Part shown: piece after piece, positions 14,763 to 23,324 of the stretch
Numbering within the stretch: position 1 is the first letter of the stretch
Layout of the letters: every line of letters starts with the position of its first letter
Assembly (NCBI GenBank): GCA_965530995.1
Contig: CBESOB010000008.1
Span: 1-30,432, forward strand
Reading direction: 5' to 3'
DNA: 30,432 nucleotides
Source of the DNA: JABABD01 sp965530995
GTDB lineage: Bacteria; Bacteroidota; Bacteroidia; Flavobacteriales; Flavobacteriaceae
Made by a program: the position numbers and the translations under genes
Notes under the pieces: generated by a model
Told to the model about the DNA's origin: nothing
Database searches by the model: none
The model's input: the letters and a program-made list of their open reading frames with translations, nothing else

Positions 14763-16331
14763 TTATTTGTTTTTTTGATTAACTAATTTTGCTTCAGGCA
14801 TTCCTTTTAGACTTAAATCGACAAGCTCAGATATGAATTTAGTGAAAGGTTCAATATTATTATTAACACTGGCTTCTTCTAATGCACTCATATAATCATT
14901 CCTTCTTTCAACAGGGATTACAGTCCATGGATATCCTCCAGAAGCTAACATAACATTCATTAGAAATCTGGCTATTCTTCCATTACCATCCATATATGGA
15001 TGAATATAAACGAAAATGAAATGACCAAGTACAGCACGTACACCAGAATTTTTTTCAGCCTCTAATAATTCAAACAGTATTGGCATCGCATCTCGAACTG
15101 CAGCAACGTTGAGAGGAACATGCTTAGACTGTGATATGTACACTTGATTTGTTCTGTATCCGGCTAAATCAGATACTCGCAGTAATCCAGCTGTTACACT
15201 TGGCGAAAATAATTCTCGATACCATTCAGCATGGTCCTGATCCACCACTTTTCCTGAATTGGACCCATTTAGTATATTTTCGACACTGCTTTTTACAGCC
15301 AATGAGGACCTATAATAGCCTCTGGCTGCCATTGCATCTTTTTGTTTTCTATACGCTTCATTTTCTTCTAAATCCCATTGCCCACTTCTAACCATTTCAA
15401 TTAGCTCTACTGAAACTGTATATTTTTCTATAGATAACGAATGATATGCGTCTGTGATATATATTTGGTCCATAGACTCGAGATACTGTTTTTTATCTTT
15501 AGGAAGTCCTGGTTCATTTGGAAAATGTTTAATAACTATTTTTCGCATTTCGGACCACATTAATTTTATTCTGTTTGCGTAAGGTGATTTTTCGCGAAAT
15601 GATAAATTTATAAGAGGTTTATTTTCAAAAGGATCTACCTCTCGAATTTTAAAATCAGCAGACTTCATTGTTTTTATTATATCTTCTGCTATCCTAGTCT
15701 GTCCATTATTGCGAAAAGCACCTGCTAGTCTCCCGGCAATTACTGTGTGTGATCCATCTAATAACTTTTGTAGCACTTCGGATGAATCTGAAATTTGAGC
15801 TAATGCAGTTCTTATTTCTGTTGAATTTTTTTTAAACATTGTTGGCGAACAGTGTATTAATGCTGACGGTAGTGAAAGTGTTCTAATGTCATTTATAATA
15901 ATAATATCTGCCGTATTTGGAATGGAAGATTCTATTGGAAAAAGGGATGTATTATAAAGTAATTCTATTTTAGTATTTGATGTTTTTGGTGCTCGAACAA
16001 TTAATTGCTTAGGAACTGTATTATTACCTGCGTGGAACAAAACTGATTGTTCAGCAGAAATAGAATAATTTTCATTGTATTTGGCCCCAAGATATTGTGA
16101 ACTAAATTGCCAGAATGATGTGTACCATGACGTAGTGTCTCCAAAACTCTCATTAGGATTCGAGGATATATACCATCCTTTGGTTACTTCTTTTAAGAAT
16201 CCATTCTTTACAAGTCGCTCTCTATGAGTCCTACTCAATTTTGAAGATTTAATCGCTACAAGGTTTTCTTCGCTTTCTAATTTATGTAGAATTTCAAGTG
16301 ATTCTGCAAGTTTTTCGCTTGGTGATGCCAT
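14763..16331 (-). CDS. Fic-family protein with AbiEi-like N-terminal region, 522 aa
   Basis: Fic proteins transfer AMP or another nucleotide part to hydroxyl groups of target proteins. The active-site motif HPYMDGNGRIAR is complete at 444-455. The inhibitory helix motif [S/T]xxxE[G/N] appears at 298-303 as SLSIEK: the inhibitory Glu302 is present but the following Gly/Asn is Lys. Residues 1-60 (with KLSRTHRERLVKNGFLKEVTKG inside) read like the winged-helix start of AbiEi-type antitoxins, followed by about 100 residues resembling that family. The protein could combine autoregulation by DNA binding with AMPylation. No separate antitoxin gene is adjacent. The gene is AT-rich and sits alone between two copies of the gapN tail, signs of horizontal gain. 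Its target is unknown. Confidence 0.9.
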   Translation of the reverse strand: MASPSEKLAESLEILHKLESEENLVAIKSSKLSRTHRERLVKNGFLKEVTKGWYISSNPNESFGDTTSWYTSFWQFSSQYLGAKYNENYSISAEQSVLFHAGNNTVPKQLIVRAPKTSNTKIELLYNTSLFPIESSIPNTADIIIINDIRTLSLPSALIHCSPTMFKKNSTEIRTALAQISDSSEVLQKLLDGSHTVIAGRLAGAFRNNGQTRIAEDIIKTMKSADFKIREVDPFENKPLINLSFREKSPYANRIKLMWSEMRKIVIKHFPNEPGLPKDKKQYLESMDQIYITDAYHSLSIEKYTVSVELIEMVRSGQWDLEENEAYRKQKDAMAARGYYRSSLAVKSSVENILNGSNSGKVVDQDHAEWYRELFSPSVTAGLLRVSDLAGYRTNQVYISQSKHVPLNVAAVRDAMPILFELLEAEKNSGVRAVLGHFIFVYIHPYMDGNGRIARFLMNVMLASGGYPWTVIPVERRNDYMSALEEASVNNNIEPFTKFISELVDLSLKGMPEAKLVNQKNK

Positions 16332-16386
16332 TTCAAATCTGGTTAATAGGTTTAAATAATTACGAATTGCATGCTAGCTGTACAAA

Positions 16387-16482
16387 AACTATGCTTACGC
16401 GCTTATTTAAAACTATGTTACCGTGTTATTCAATAACTATGCCTATGTGTCGTACAAAAACTATGCTTACGTGCAAATATAC
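16387..16482. repeat. 24-bp tandem repeat upstream of the Fic gene
   Basis: The heptamer aactatg recurs at 16387, 16411, 16435 and 16459, exactly 24 bp apart, and is usually followed by cttacgtg or a close variant. Flanking parts of the units vary. A weaker half-unit precedes at 16363-16386, sharing gtacaaa. The array lies 56 bp upstream of the Fic start. Minus-strand TATATTTG (16481-16474) fits TAnnTTTG, so the array could be the 5' leader or operator of the Fic transcript. Part of the unit (tgcttacgt) recurs at 14755-14763, overlapping the Fic stop. Confidence 0.8.
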
Positions 16483-16502
16483 ATAAAATATATAAATGTT
16501 CG

Positions 16503-16810
16503 ATTACAAAAGATAATCCGTACTCACAAAATTCGATTTCTTTTTATCCAGTAATTCCTCAATAATGGCATTGTTATAATCATTGTCCTTGGATGCTAAG
16601 AACGTACGAATTGAGAACGAACGTAAGGCGTCATGTACACTCAAGGTACTTACCGCAGAATCTTTACGTCCCGTAAATGGGTATACATCTGGACCACGCT
16701 GGCAAGAGCTATTCAAGTTCACACGACATACTAAGTTTACCAAGGTATCAATAAGTGGTGCCAAGGTATTCACATCTTTACCAAACAAACTTACTTGCTG
16801 TCCGTAATTA
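16503..16810. repeat. direct repeat copy 2: 3' end of the intact gapN
   Basis: Partner of 14435-14742. It includes the stop codon of the full-length gapN and codons 433-533. The two copies bracket the Fic gene and its upstream repeat, so the repeat plus insert is 2068 bp. Confidence 0.95.
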
Positions 16811-18105
16811 GAATCAGCAATATCATCCATAGGCTGTTCAATATCTGTAAATGACATGATTGGTGTCACTGGCCCAAATTGTTCTTCGTCATAGACTTTC
16901 ATGTCTTTGCTCACAGGATACAATACTGCTGGGAAGCAGAAATTATCTGTGACCTCGCCTCCTTTGTCGTTCAAGACCTTCGCGCCTTTTGATTTTGCGT
17001 CATCGATCAGATCTTTGATGTATTCTGGTTTGTTTGGATCTGGCAGTGGGGTTAGTTTTACACCATCTTCCCATGGTAAACCAAACTTCAAGGCATCCAC
17101 ACGTTTGGCAAAACGTGTATTGAATTCATCTACAATACTCTCATGCACATACACTATTTTCAAGGCCGTGCAGCGTTGTCCGTTAAAGGACAAAGTACCC
17201 GCCAAGCATTCGTCAATCGTGAGATCTAGATCGGCATCTGGCAATACGATGGCTGGGTTCTTGGCTTCCAGACCATACACCATTCGTAATCGGTTTTGCT
17301 TAGGATGCAAAGCTTGCAAAGCATTGGCAGATGAGCTATGCCCAATGAGTGCCAAGACATCTATTTTTCCTGTTTTCATGATCGGTGATGCAACAGCCCG
17401 CCCGCGACCGAACAAGATATTAACCACCCCTTTCGGGAAGCTTTCTTGGAAGGCTTCCATCAATGGTGCAATAAGTAATACGCCAAATTTTGCAGGCTTG
17501 AAAATGGTGGTATTCCCCATGATCAAAGCTGGAATCAACAAACAGAATGTTTCATTCAACGGATAGTTATAAGGTCCTAAACAGAGCACAACCCCTAAAG
17601 GTCCACGACGGATATGCGCATGAATCCCCGAGTGTTTTTCAAACTTAGCGCTATCGCGGTCCATTTGCTTATAGTCTTCAATGGTATCGTCAATATATTC
17701 AATCGTTCTGTCGAATTCCTTTTGGGCATCTGGAAAGGTCTTACAGATTTCCCACATCAGTAATTTTACGACTTCATCGCGTTTGGTGATCATCTTTCCT
17801 ACAAAGGTTTCCATACAAGCAATACGGTCAGCTACTTTCATGGTTGGCCATGCACCTTGCCCTTTATCATATGCTTCACAGGCGGCATCAAGTGCTGCCA
17901 AGGCTTCTGGTTCTGACAGGTCTGGTGTAGACCCTAAACGTGTTGGTCCTAGATTGCCACTTGCGTCTTCGGTACGAATCGGCGAATACACATCGGCTTT
18001 GGCGCCATTCCATTGTATCAATTGGCCATTGACTAAATAGTGTTCCTGTTCCAAAGTGTTTTCGATTTGAAATGCCTTTGGAATATCTGTTTGTAGTTGA
18101 CTCAT
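16504..18105 (-). CDS. gapN: NADP-dependent non-phosphorylating glyceraldehyde-3-phosphate dehydrogenase (GapN type)
   Basis: Aldehyde dehydrogenase superfamily enzyme that oxidises glyceraldehyde-3-phosphate directly to 3-phosphoglycerate, yielding NADPH and bypassing ATP formation in glycolysis. Motifs: LGPYNYPLNE (176-185, with the oxyanion Asn180), GLEAKNP (278-284, general base Glu280) and FNGQRCTALK (308-317, catalytic Cys312). At 533 aa it is somewhat longer than streptococcal GapN (about 475 aa), mainly at the N-terminus. It follows thrC by 11 bp and is probably co-transcribed with it. Its last 101 codons are duplicated beyond the Fic insert, so the present tail may derive from the incoming DNA. 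Another aldehyde substrate cannot be excluded from sequence alone. Confidence 0.85.
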   Translation of the reverse strand: MSQLQTDIPKAFQIENTLEQEHYLVNGQLIQWNGAKADVYSPIRTEDASGNLGPTRLGSTPDLSEPEALAALDAACEAYDKGQGAWPTMKVADRIACMETFVGKMITKRDEVVKLLMWEICKTFPDAQKEFDRTIEYIDDTIEDYKQMDRDSAKFEKHSGIHAHIRRGPLGVVLCLGPYNYPLNETFCLLIPALIMGNTTIFKPAKFGVLLIAPLMEAFQESFPKGVVNILFGRGRAVASPIMKTGKIDVLALIGHSSSANALQALHPKQNRLRMVYGLEAKNPAIVLPDADLDLTIDECLAGTLSFNGQRCTALKIVYVHESIVDEFNTRFAKRVDALKFGLPWEDGVKLTPLPDPNKPEYIKDLIDDAKSKGAKVLNDKGGEVTDNFCFPAVLYPVSKDMKVYDEEQFGPVTPIMSFTDIEQPMDDIADSNYGQQVSLFGKDVNTLAPLIDTLVNLVCRVNLNSSCQRGPDVYPFTGRKDSAVSTLSVHDALRSFSIRTFLASKDNDYNNAIIEELLDKKKSNFVSTDYLL

Positions 18106-18116
18106 CGTGATTGGTT

Positions 18117-19415
18117 TTAAGAGAGTAAGTAGTTTTTTAACTGCTCGTAATTAGAAATTTCTATGCTCTTTTTCTGTTTATGTAATATCGCTTCTATTTG
18201 AGGCGGCATTGGTATGTTATCAGCAATGGACTTCGGCATCACTGGCAAAAACTTTATAGGATGTGCTGTTTCCAAAAATACGCCGTGTACATCCGTTTCA
18301 TTTTGAAGATACGCCTTTAAAGCAAGGTAACCAATAGCGCCATGTGGGTCTGCTATATAGTTCACAGAATCGTAAAGTTGATGTAAAGCTGCGGTCGTTT
18401 CTTCATCCGAATAACTATAGCCTGAAAGATTCTTCCTTAATTTTGAGATATCATTATCATGTAGTTCCTGGATACGCACAAAATTACTCGGTGCGCCAAC
18501 ATCCATCGCATTGGATATGGTCTGCACAGATGGTTTTGCATCATAATTTCCTGTCTCCAGATAGTTCGGTACGATATTATTAGCGTTGGTTCCTGTGACA
18601 AAATGATGCACTGGCAAACCTAATTTTTGAGCCATCATCCCGGCACAAATATTTCCGTAGTTTCCACTTGGCACAGAAAACACTAGTTTCTTGTTCTTCG
18701 ATTTCAAGGCTTTATACGCAAAGAAAAAATAGAACATCTGCGGTAACCATCTCGCAATGTTAATAGAATTAGCAGAAGTCAAGCTGCGTTTATCTTTATA
18801 ATCATCATCCAGAAAAGCCGTTTTTACCATGGTTTGGCAATCGTCAAAGGTACCATCCACTTCCAAGGCCACAATATTCTGACCTAAAGTAGTTAGTTGT
18901 TTTTCTTGAATATCGCTTACTTTCCCACTTGGGTATAAGATCACTACATCTACACCTTCCACACCCAAGAATCCACTTGCTACAGCGCCGCCTGTATCAC
19001 CTGAGGTTGCTACTAATACAGTCACATGTTCTTTCGTGGCCTTGTCTTTGTTAAAATAGCCAAGGCATCTTGCCATGAATCTTGCACCGACATCCTTGAA
19101 GGCCATCGTTGGACCATGATACAGCTCCAACACCGAGATGTTATCTTCTACCTGATTAACAGGGAAATCAAAACTAAGGACTTCAGCAACAATTTCTTTT
19201 AAGTCTTGCTCTGGAATCTCATTGCCTACGAATTGCTTGATCGCTTCATAAGCGATAGTCGCATTATCCAGGTTTTCGATGTTCTCAAAAAAACTCGCTG
19301 GTAATGGTTTGATCTCTTTAGGAAAATACAAGCCCCTATCCGGAGCTAATCCTTTTACCACTGCTTCTTGAAACGACACGTCTGGTGCCTGTCTATTTAA
19401 ACTGTAATACCTCAT
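18117..19415 (-). CDS. thrC: threonine synthase
   Basis: Converts O-phosphohomoserine to threonine with PLP. Fold type II PLP enzyme: TMAFKDVGARF (103-113) carries the Schiff-base lysine (Lys107), and ATSGDTGGAVASGF plus PSGNYGNICAG form the phosphate and substrate binding parts. The N-terminal YYSLNRQAPDVSFQEAV is the usual ThrC start. At 432 aa it is full length. It is separated from thrB by about 490 bp of palindromic repeats and lies 11 bp upstream of gapN. Confidence 0.95.
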   Translation of the reverse strand: MRYYSLNRQAPDVSFQEAVVKGLAPDRGLYFPKEIKPLPASFFENIENLDNATIAYEAIKQFVGNEIPEQDLKEIVAEVLSFDFPVNQVEDNISVLELYHGPTMAFKDVGARFMARCLGYFNKDKATKEHVTVLVATSGDTGGAVASGFLGVEGVDVVILYPSGKVSDIQEKQLTTLGQNIVALEVDGTFDDCQTMVKTAFLDDDYKDKRSLTSANSINIARWLPQMFYFFFAYKALKSKNKKLVFSVPSGNYGNICAGMMAQKLGLPVHHFVTGTNANNIVPNYLETGNYDAKPSVQTISNAMDVGAPSNFVRIQELHDNDISKLRKNLSGYSYSDEETTAALHQLYDSVNYIADPHGAIGYLALKAYLQNETDVHGVFLETAHPIKFLPVMPKSIADNIPMPPQIEAILHKQKKSIEISNYEQLKNYLLS

Positions 19416-19436
19416 TTATCTTATATCTATCATGTC

Positions 19437-19893
19437 ACTCGTCAATTTCGGTTCTTTGAGTTCTCGATACGATTCCGACACATCGGAATCACTCGAACTG
19501 ACGCGTTATTTTATAATTGCACTGCTTAAAGAAATTCGTCAATTCGAGTGAATTATGTGATTGCAACGAGCATAATTTGTATCGAGAATGAGAAATTCGA
19601 TTTCACTTGTTCTCGATACGATTCCGACATATCGGAATCACTCGAACTGACGTTGTTATCATATTATGCTTTCATCATTATATCCCTCGAACTGACGTTC
19701 TTGTCATATTTTACGTTTATCATAATGTCACTCGTCAATTCGAGTGAATTATACGATTTCAATGAGTATAATTTGTATCGAGAATAAGAGTTATTGTTCT
19801 GCTTGTTCTCGATACGATTCCGACACATCGGAATCACTCGAACTGACGTTGTTATAATACTATACTTTCATTATTATATCACTCGAACTGACG
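19437..19893. repeat. cluster of REP-like palindromic repeats between thrB and thrC
   Basis: The gap 19416-19906 holds no gene. Three near-identical 43-bp units occur at 19461-19503, 19610-19652 and 19806-19848. Each begins TTCTCGATACG and ends CACTCGAACTGACG around the stem gattccga/tcggaatc. Two related segments in the opposite sense begin CGTCAATTCGAGTGAATTAT (near 19537 and 19734) and end in TTTGTATCGAGAAT. Fragments ending in CTCGAACTGACG occur at 19685-19697 and 19879-19893. A longer relative lies between ilvN and ilvB. The array looks built by repeated local duplication. I see no promoter in it. Confidence 0.9.
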
Positions 19894-19906
19894 CCATCGT
19901 AATACG

Positions 19907-20827
19907 TCATTTTATTCTTGCTCCATTTTTACTGATTCGTGAGACATAGATGCTATAATCTATACCTGAATCTTTATAAACCTCGGTCATGGCTTCTTTT
20001 ACTTTATTCGCGGTTTCCATCCCTTCGCTTAATGCGAATATCGATGGTCCTGAACCTGATATTCCGGCACCCAATGCACCAGCATTCATACTCGCAATTT
20101 TTACTTCGTCAAAATGAGGAATCAACTCTTTCCTAACTGGTTCTGCCACATGATCGACCAAAGATCTCCCAATCAAATCAAAGTCACCTGAATGCAATCC
20201 GCTGATCAATCCACCCACATTCGCCCATTGTGAAATGGCAGTCTTTAATGGGATCTCCGACGGCATCACTTTACGGGCGTCTTCTGTTTTTATTTCTATC
20301 TGCGGATGAATAACGGTGGCAACCAATTCTTTTGGTGTTGGAATAGACACGATATCCAATGGATCGTAATTCCTGATCAATACAAATCCGCCGTAAATCG
20401 CAGCAGATACGTTATCAGCAATCGGCGAACCACAGGCAATCACTTCGCCTTGCATGGCAAACTTGGTGAGTTCTAGATCTGAATAGGTTTTACCAAGCAA
20501 TTCGTTAACCGCAAAAGCGGTTCCTGAGGCACTGGCAGCACTACTTCCTAATCCGCTACCGGGCTTAAAATTCTTGAAGATCTGAATGTCCAATCCGAAA
20601 TCAACTCGACAATCAGTCAACATATTCTGGGCCACGACGCCTGCTACATTCTTATCTGATTCAAAAGGTAAATTCGCCCCTTCAATTTTAGAAATAACCA
20701 CTTCTTTACTCTCGGTCTTCTTGAAGATCATCTCATCGCCAAGTGATTCTAAAGCAAATCCCATAGCGTCAAATCCACAAGAGACATTGGCTACAGTTGC
20801 TGGTGAAAAAATGGTGATTTCTTTCAT
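19907..20827 (-). CDS. thrB: homoserine kinase
   Basis: Phosphorylates homoserine to O-phosphohomoserine. GHMP kinase: the N-terminal FSPATVANVSCGFDAMGFAL (7-26) and the ATP loop GSGLGSSAASASG (90-102) are diagnostic, and the C-terminal GAGISGSGPSIFAL is the third GHMP motif. At 306 aa it is the normal size. It starts 5 bp after the thrA stop and is surely co-transcribed with it. Confidence 0.95.
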   Translation of the reverse strand: MKEITIFSPATVANVSCGFDAMGFALESLGDEMIFKKTESKEVVISKIEGANLPFESDKNVAGVVAQNMLTDCRVDFGLDIQIFKNFKPGSGLGSSAASASGTAFAVNELLGKTYSDLELTKFAMQGEVIACGSPIADNVSAAIYGGFVLIRNYDPLDIVSIPTPKELVATVIHPQIEIKTEDARKVMPSEIPLKTAISQWANVGGLISGLHSGDFDLIGRSLVDHVAEPVRKELIPHFDEVKIASMNAGALGAGISGSGPSIFALSEGMETANKVKEAMTEVYKDSGIDYSIYVSRISKNGARIK

Positions 20828-20832
20828 CCGAA

Positions 20833-23280
20833 TTAGTTTTTCCCTAAGGTAATGATATCGGCGAACAACCCTGATGCGGTGACCTCAGCACCCGCGCCCG
20901 CACCCTTGATGATCAATGGCTGCTCAGGGTATCGCGATGTATAGAACAATACAATATTATCCTTTCCTTGCAAATTGTAGAATGGATGATCCTTATCGAC
21001 TTCTTTCAATCCTACTTTCGCCTTTCCGTTATTGAATTCGGCAACATATTTTAATTGACAATTTTTCTTTTCTGCTTTGGCATATAATGCCTCGAAATGC
21101 GCTGCATTGGATTTTAAGGTCTTATAAAAATCAGCTATGGTTTTTGACTTTAAGCTATCTTTCGGTAAGAAGGAATCATTCTTGATGTCTTCCAAATTTA
21201 GTTTGAATCCACTTTCGCGGGCAAGTATCAAGATCTTTCTTGCCACATCCACACCACTTAGATCTATTCGTGGATCTGGCTCGGTATAGCCTTCAGCTTG
21301 TGCTTGCTTGACCACATCATGAAAACTAGAGGTCTCATTGAAATTATTGAAAATAAAATTCAAGCTTCCAGACAACACCGCTTGAATGGAATTGACCTCA
21401 TCACCAGAATTCACCAGATTATTCAAAGTACTTATCACTGGAAGTCCAGCACCAACATTAGTTTCGAACAGAAATGACGCATTGTACTTTCTTGATAAGG
21501 ACTTTAGTTCTTGATACTTCGTGTAATTTGAAGAACATGCAATTTTGTTACATGCTACCACAGAAATACTTTCCTTAAGGTAATCTGCATAGACATTGGC
21601 AACCTCTTCATTAGCCGTCACATCTATGAAGATACTATTGCTTAAATTGAATTCCTTGACCTCGGCGAAGAATTTATCATGCGTACGAGGCGTTCCTTTT
21701 TTTATTGATTCTTTCCATGTTTTCAAATCGATACCTTCTTCGTCGAAAATCATTTTCTTCGAATTGCTAATACCCACGATCTTGATATTCAACAACAAGT
21801 GTTCTTCGAGATGTTCTCGCTGTTGCCTAATTTGTTCGATTAAAATACCACCTACATTTCCAACACCTACAAGAAACAAATTGAGTGTTTTCACTTGTTT
21901 TTCGAAAAAACGATAATGCAAGGCATTCAATGCTTTCTTGATGTCTTTATGAGCGACCACTGCCGATATATTCCTCTCAGAAGCGCCTTGAGCTATGGCC
22001 CTGACATTCACATTATCTTTTCCTAAGGCCCTGAACATTCTGCCACTCACACCCTGGTGGCTTTTCATACTATCACCAACAACTGCGATAATCGCTAAAT
22101 CGTCTTCGACTATTAGTGGTTTTATTTTTTTAAGCGAAATTTCATAGGCGAATTCTTCATCTACACTTTTTTTAGCAGCACTTGCATCCTTGCTATGTGT
22201 ACCAACGCAAATGGAATGCTCTGAAGATGCTTGGGTGATCATCACCACATTCACTTTCTCGCGAGACAAGGCATCAAAAAGTCGTTTTGAAAACCCAGGA
22301 ATACCGACCATACCATTTCCCTCCAAAGTTAGAAGGGCAATATCCTGCACATGACTTATGCCTTTAACAGGGCCGTTACTACTTTGTGCTTTTTTAGTGA
22401 TCAAAGTGCCTTTGTGTTTCGGCTCAAAGGTATTCTTGATGACGATTGAAATATTCTTTCGTAGTGCAGGCTGAACCGTTGGTGGATACAATACTTTAGC
22501 ACCAAAATGTGATAATTCCATGGCTTCCTGATACGAGATCTGGTCTATTGGAAAGGCGGTACTCACCAATCTTGGATTAGCAGTGAACATGCCACTAACG
22601 TCCGTCCATATTTCTAATATTGAAGTATCAAGGGCCGCGGCCAATAATGCCGCAGTATAATCCGAACCGCCACGCCCTAGTGTTGTAGTTACTCCGTCTT
22701 CGTTTCTAGACACAAAACCGGGTAGAATAGTTACACGACTCTTGTGGGTCTTGAAAAAATCAGAGATATTCTTATTGGTCGTTCTTGATTTTACATTGGC
22801 TTGTGTGAAGGCTGAATCTGTAACGATCAGCTCTCGGCTATCCTTCAAGGATACACTTTTGATCTTGCTTTTTGCCACTTCCGAAATGATATAAGACGAC
22901 AAGCGTTCGCCAAAACTCAATATCTTGTCTCGTGTTTTATCTGAAAACTCATTGATCAGGAAAATACCTTTAAGGATTTGATGTAACCTATCGACCTTAG
23001 CATCGACTTCAGCTAATACTGTTTTTTGATTAGCCCCTTTAATCAGTGATTTCACCGCCTCTTGATGTCGAACGCGAATGTGTTCACAAACTTCTAGATA
23101 GCGCTCATCTCCTTCGGTCGCAAGCATTCCTGCTTCAATCAAGGTGTCTGTGGTTCCACCAAGGGCAGACACAACAACTGCTATTTTCTGTTTTTTGGAT
23201 TCTGAATTGAGGATCTCAATGACCTTGGAAATATTCTCTGCATTTGCTACGGAGGTACCTCCGAACTTCAATACTTTCAC
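20833..23280 (-). CDS. thrA: bifunctional aspartokinase / homoserine dehydrogenase
   Basis: Catalyses the first and third steps from aspartate to threonine. The aspartokinase domain opens with KFGGTSVAN (5-13) and has LGRGGSDYTA (201-210). ACT regulatory repeats occupy about 310-455 and should give feedback control by threonine. The homoserine dehydrogenase domain begins with the Rossmann motif VGVGNVGG (471-478) and contains EGYTEPDPRIDLSGVDVARK. At 815 aa it matches E. coli ThrA. The start is GTG at 23280, required because KFGGTS begins only five residues in. It follows ilvA by 44 bp and may share its transcript. Confidence 0.95.
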   Translation of the reverse strand: MKVLKFGGTSVANAENISKVIEILNSESKKQKIAVVVSALGGTTDTLIEAGMLATEGDERYLEVCEHIRVRHQEAVKSLIKGANQKTVLAEVDAKVDRLHQILKGIFLINEFSDKTRDKILSFGERLSSYIISEVAKSKIKSVSLKDSRELIVTDSAFTQANVKSRTTNKNISDFFKTHKSRVTILPGFVSRNEDGVTTTLGRGGSDYTAALLAAALDTSILEIWTDVSGMFTANPRLVSTAFPIDQISYQEAMELSHFGAKVLYPPTVQPALRKNISIVIKNTFEPKHKGTLITKKAQSSNGPVKGISHVQDIALLTLEGNGMVGIPGFSKRLFDALSREKVNVVMITQASSEHSICVGTHSKDASAAKKSVDEEFAYEISLKKIKPLIVEDDLAIIAVVGDSMKSHQGVSGRMFRALGKDNVNVRAIAQGASERNISAVVAHKDIKKALNALHYRFFEKQVKTLNLFLVGVGNVGGILIEQIRQQREHLEEHLLLNIKIVGISNSKKMIFDEEGIDLKTWKESIKKGTPRTHDKFFAEVKEFNLSNSIFIDVTANEEVANVYADYLKESISVVACNKIACSSNYTKYQELKSLSRKYNASFLFETNVGAGLPVISTLNNLVNSGDEVNSIQAVLSGSLNFIFNNFNETSSFHDVVKQAQAEGYTEPDPRIDLSGVDVARKILILARESGFKLNLEDIKNDSFLPKDSLKSKTIADFYKTLKSNAAHFEALYAKAEKKNCQLKYVAEFNNGKAKVGLKEVDKDHPFYNLQGKDNIVLFYTSRYPEQPLIIKGAGAGAEVTASGLFADIITLGKN

Positions 23281-23324
23281 ACCTTTGATTTTGATTTATT
23301 AGTTAAGCTTTAGCGTATACAAAA

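Noticed and set aside
14743..16502. Insertion sequence or integron cassette carrying the Fic gene
   Set aside because: No transposase, integrase, terminal inverted repeats or target-site duplication was found. The shared tgcttacgt near both ends is too short to claim a recombination site, so only the tail duplication is reported.
19437..19893. CRISPR-like look of the repeats between thrB and thrC
   Set aside because: Units are palindromic, occur in both orientations, and the intervals differ in length and are themselves related sequences. There are no cas genes nearby.
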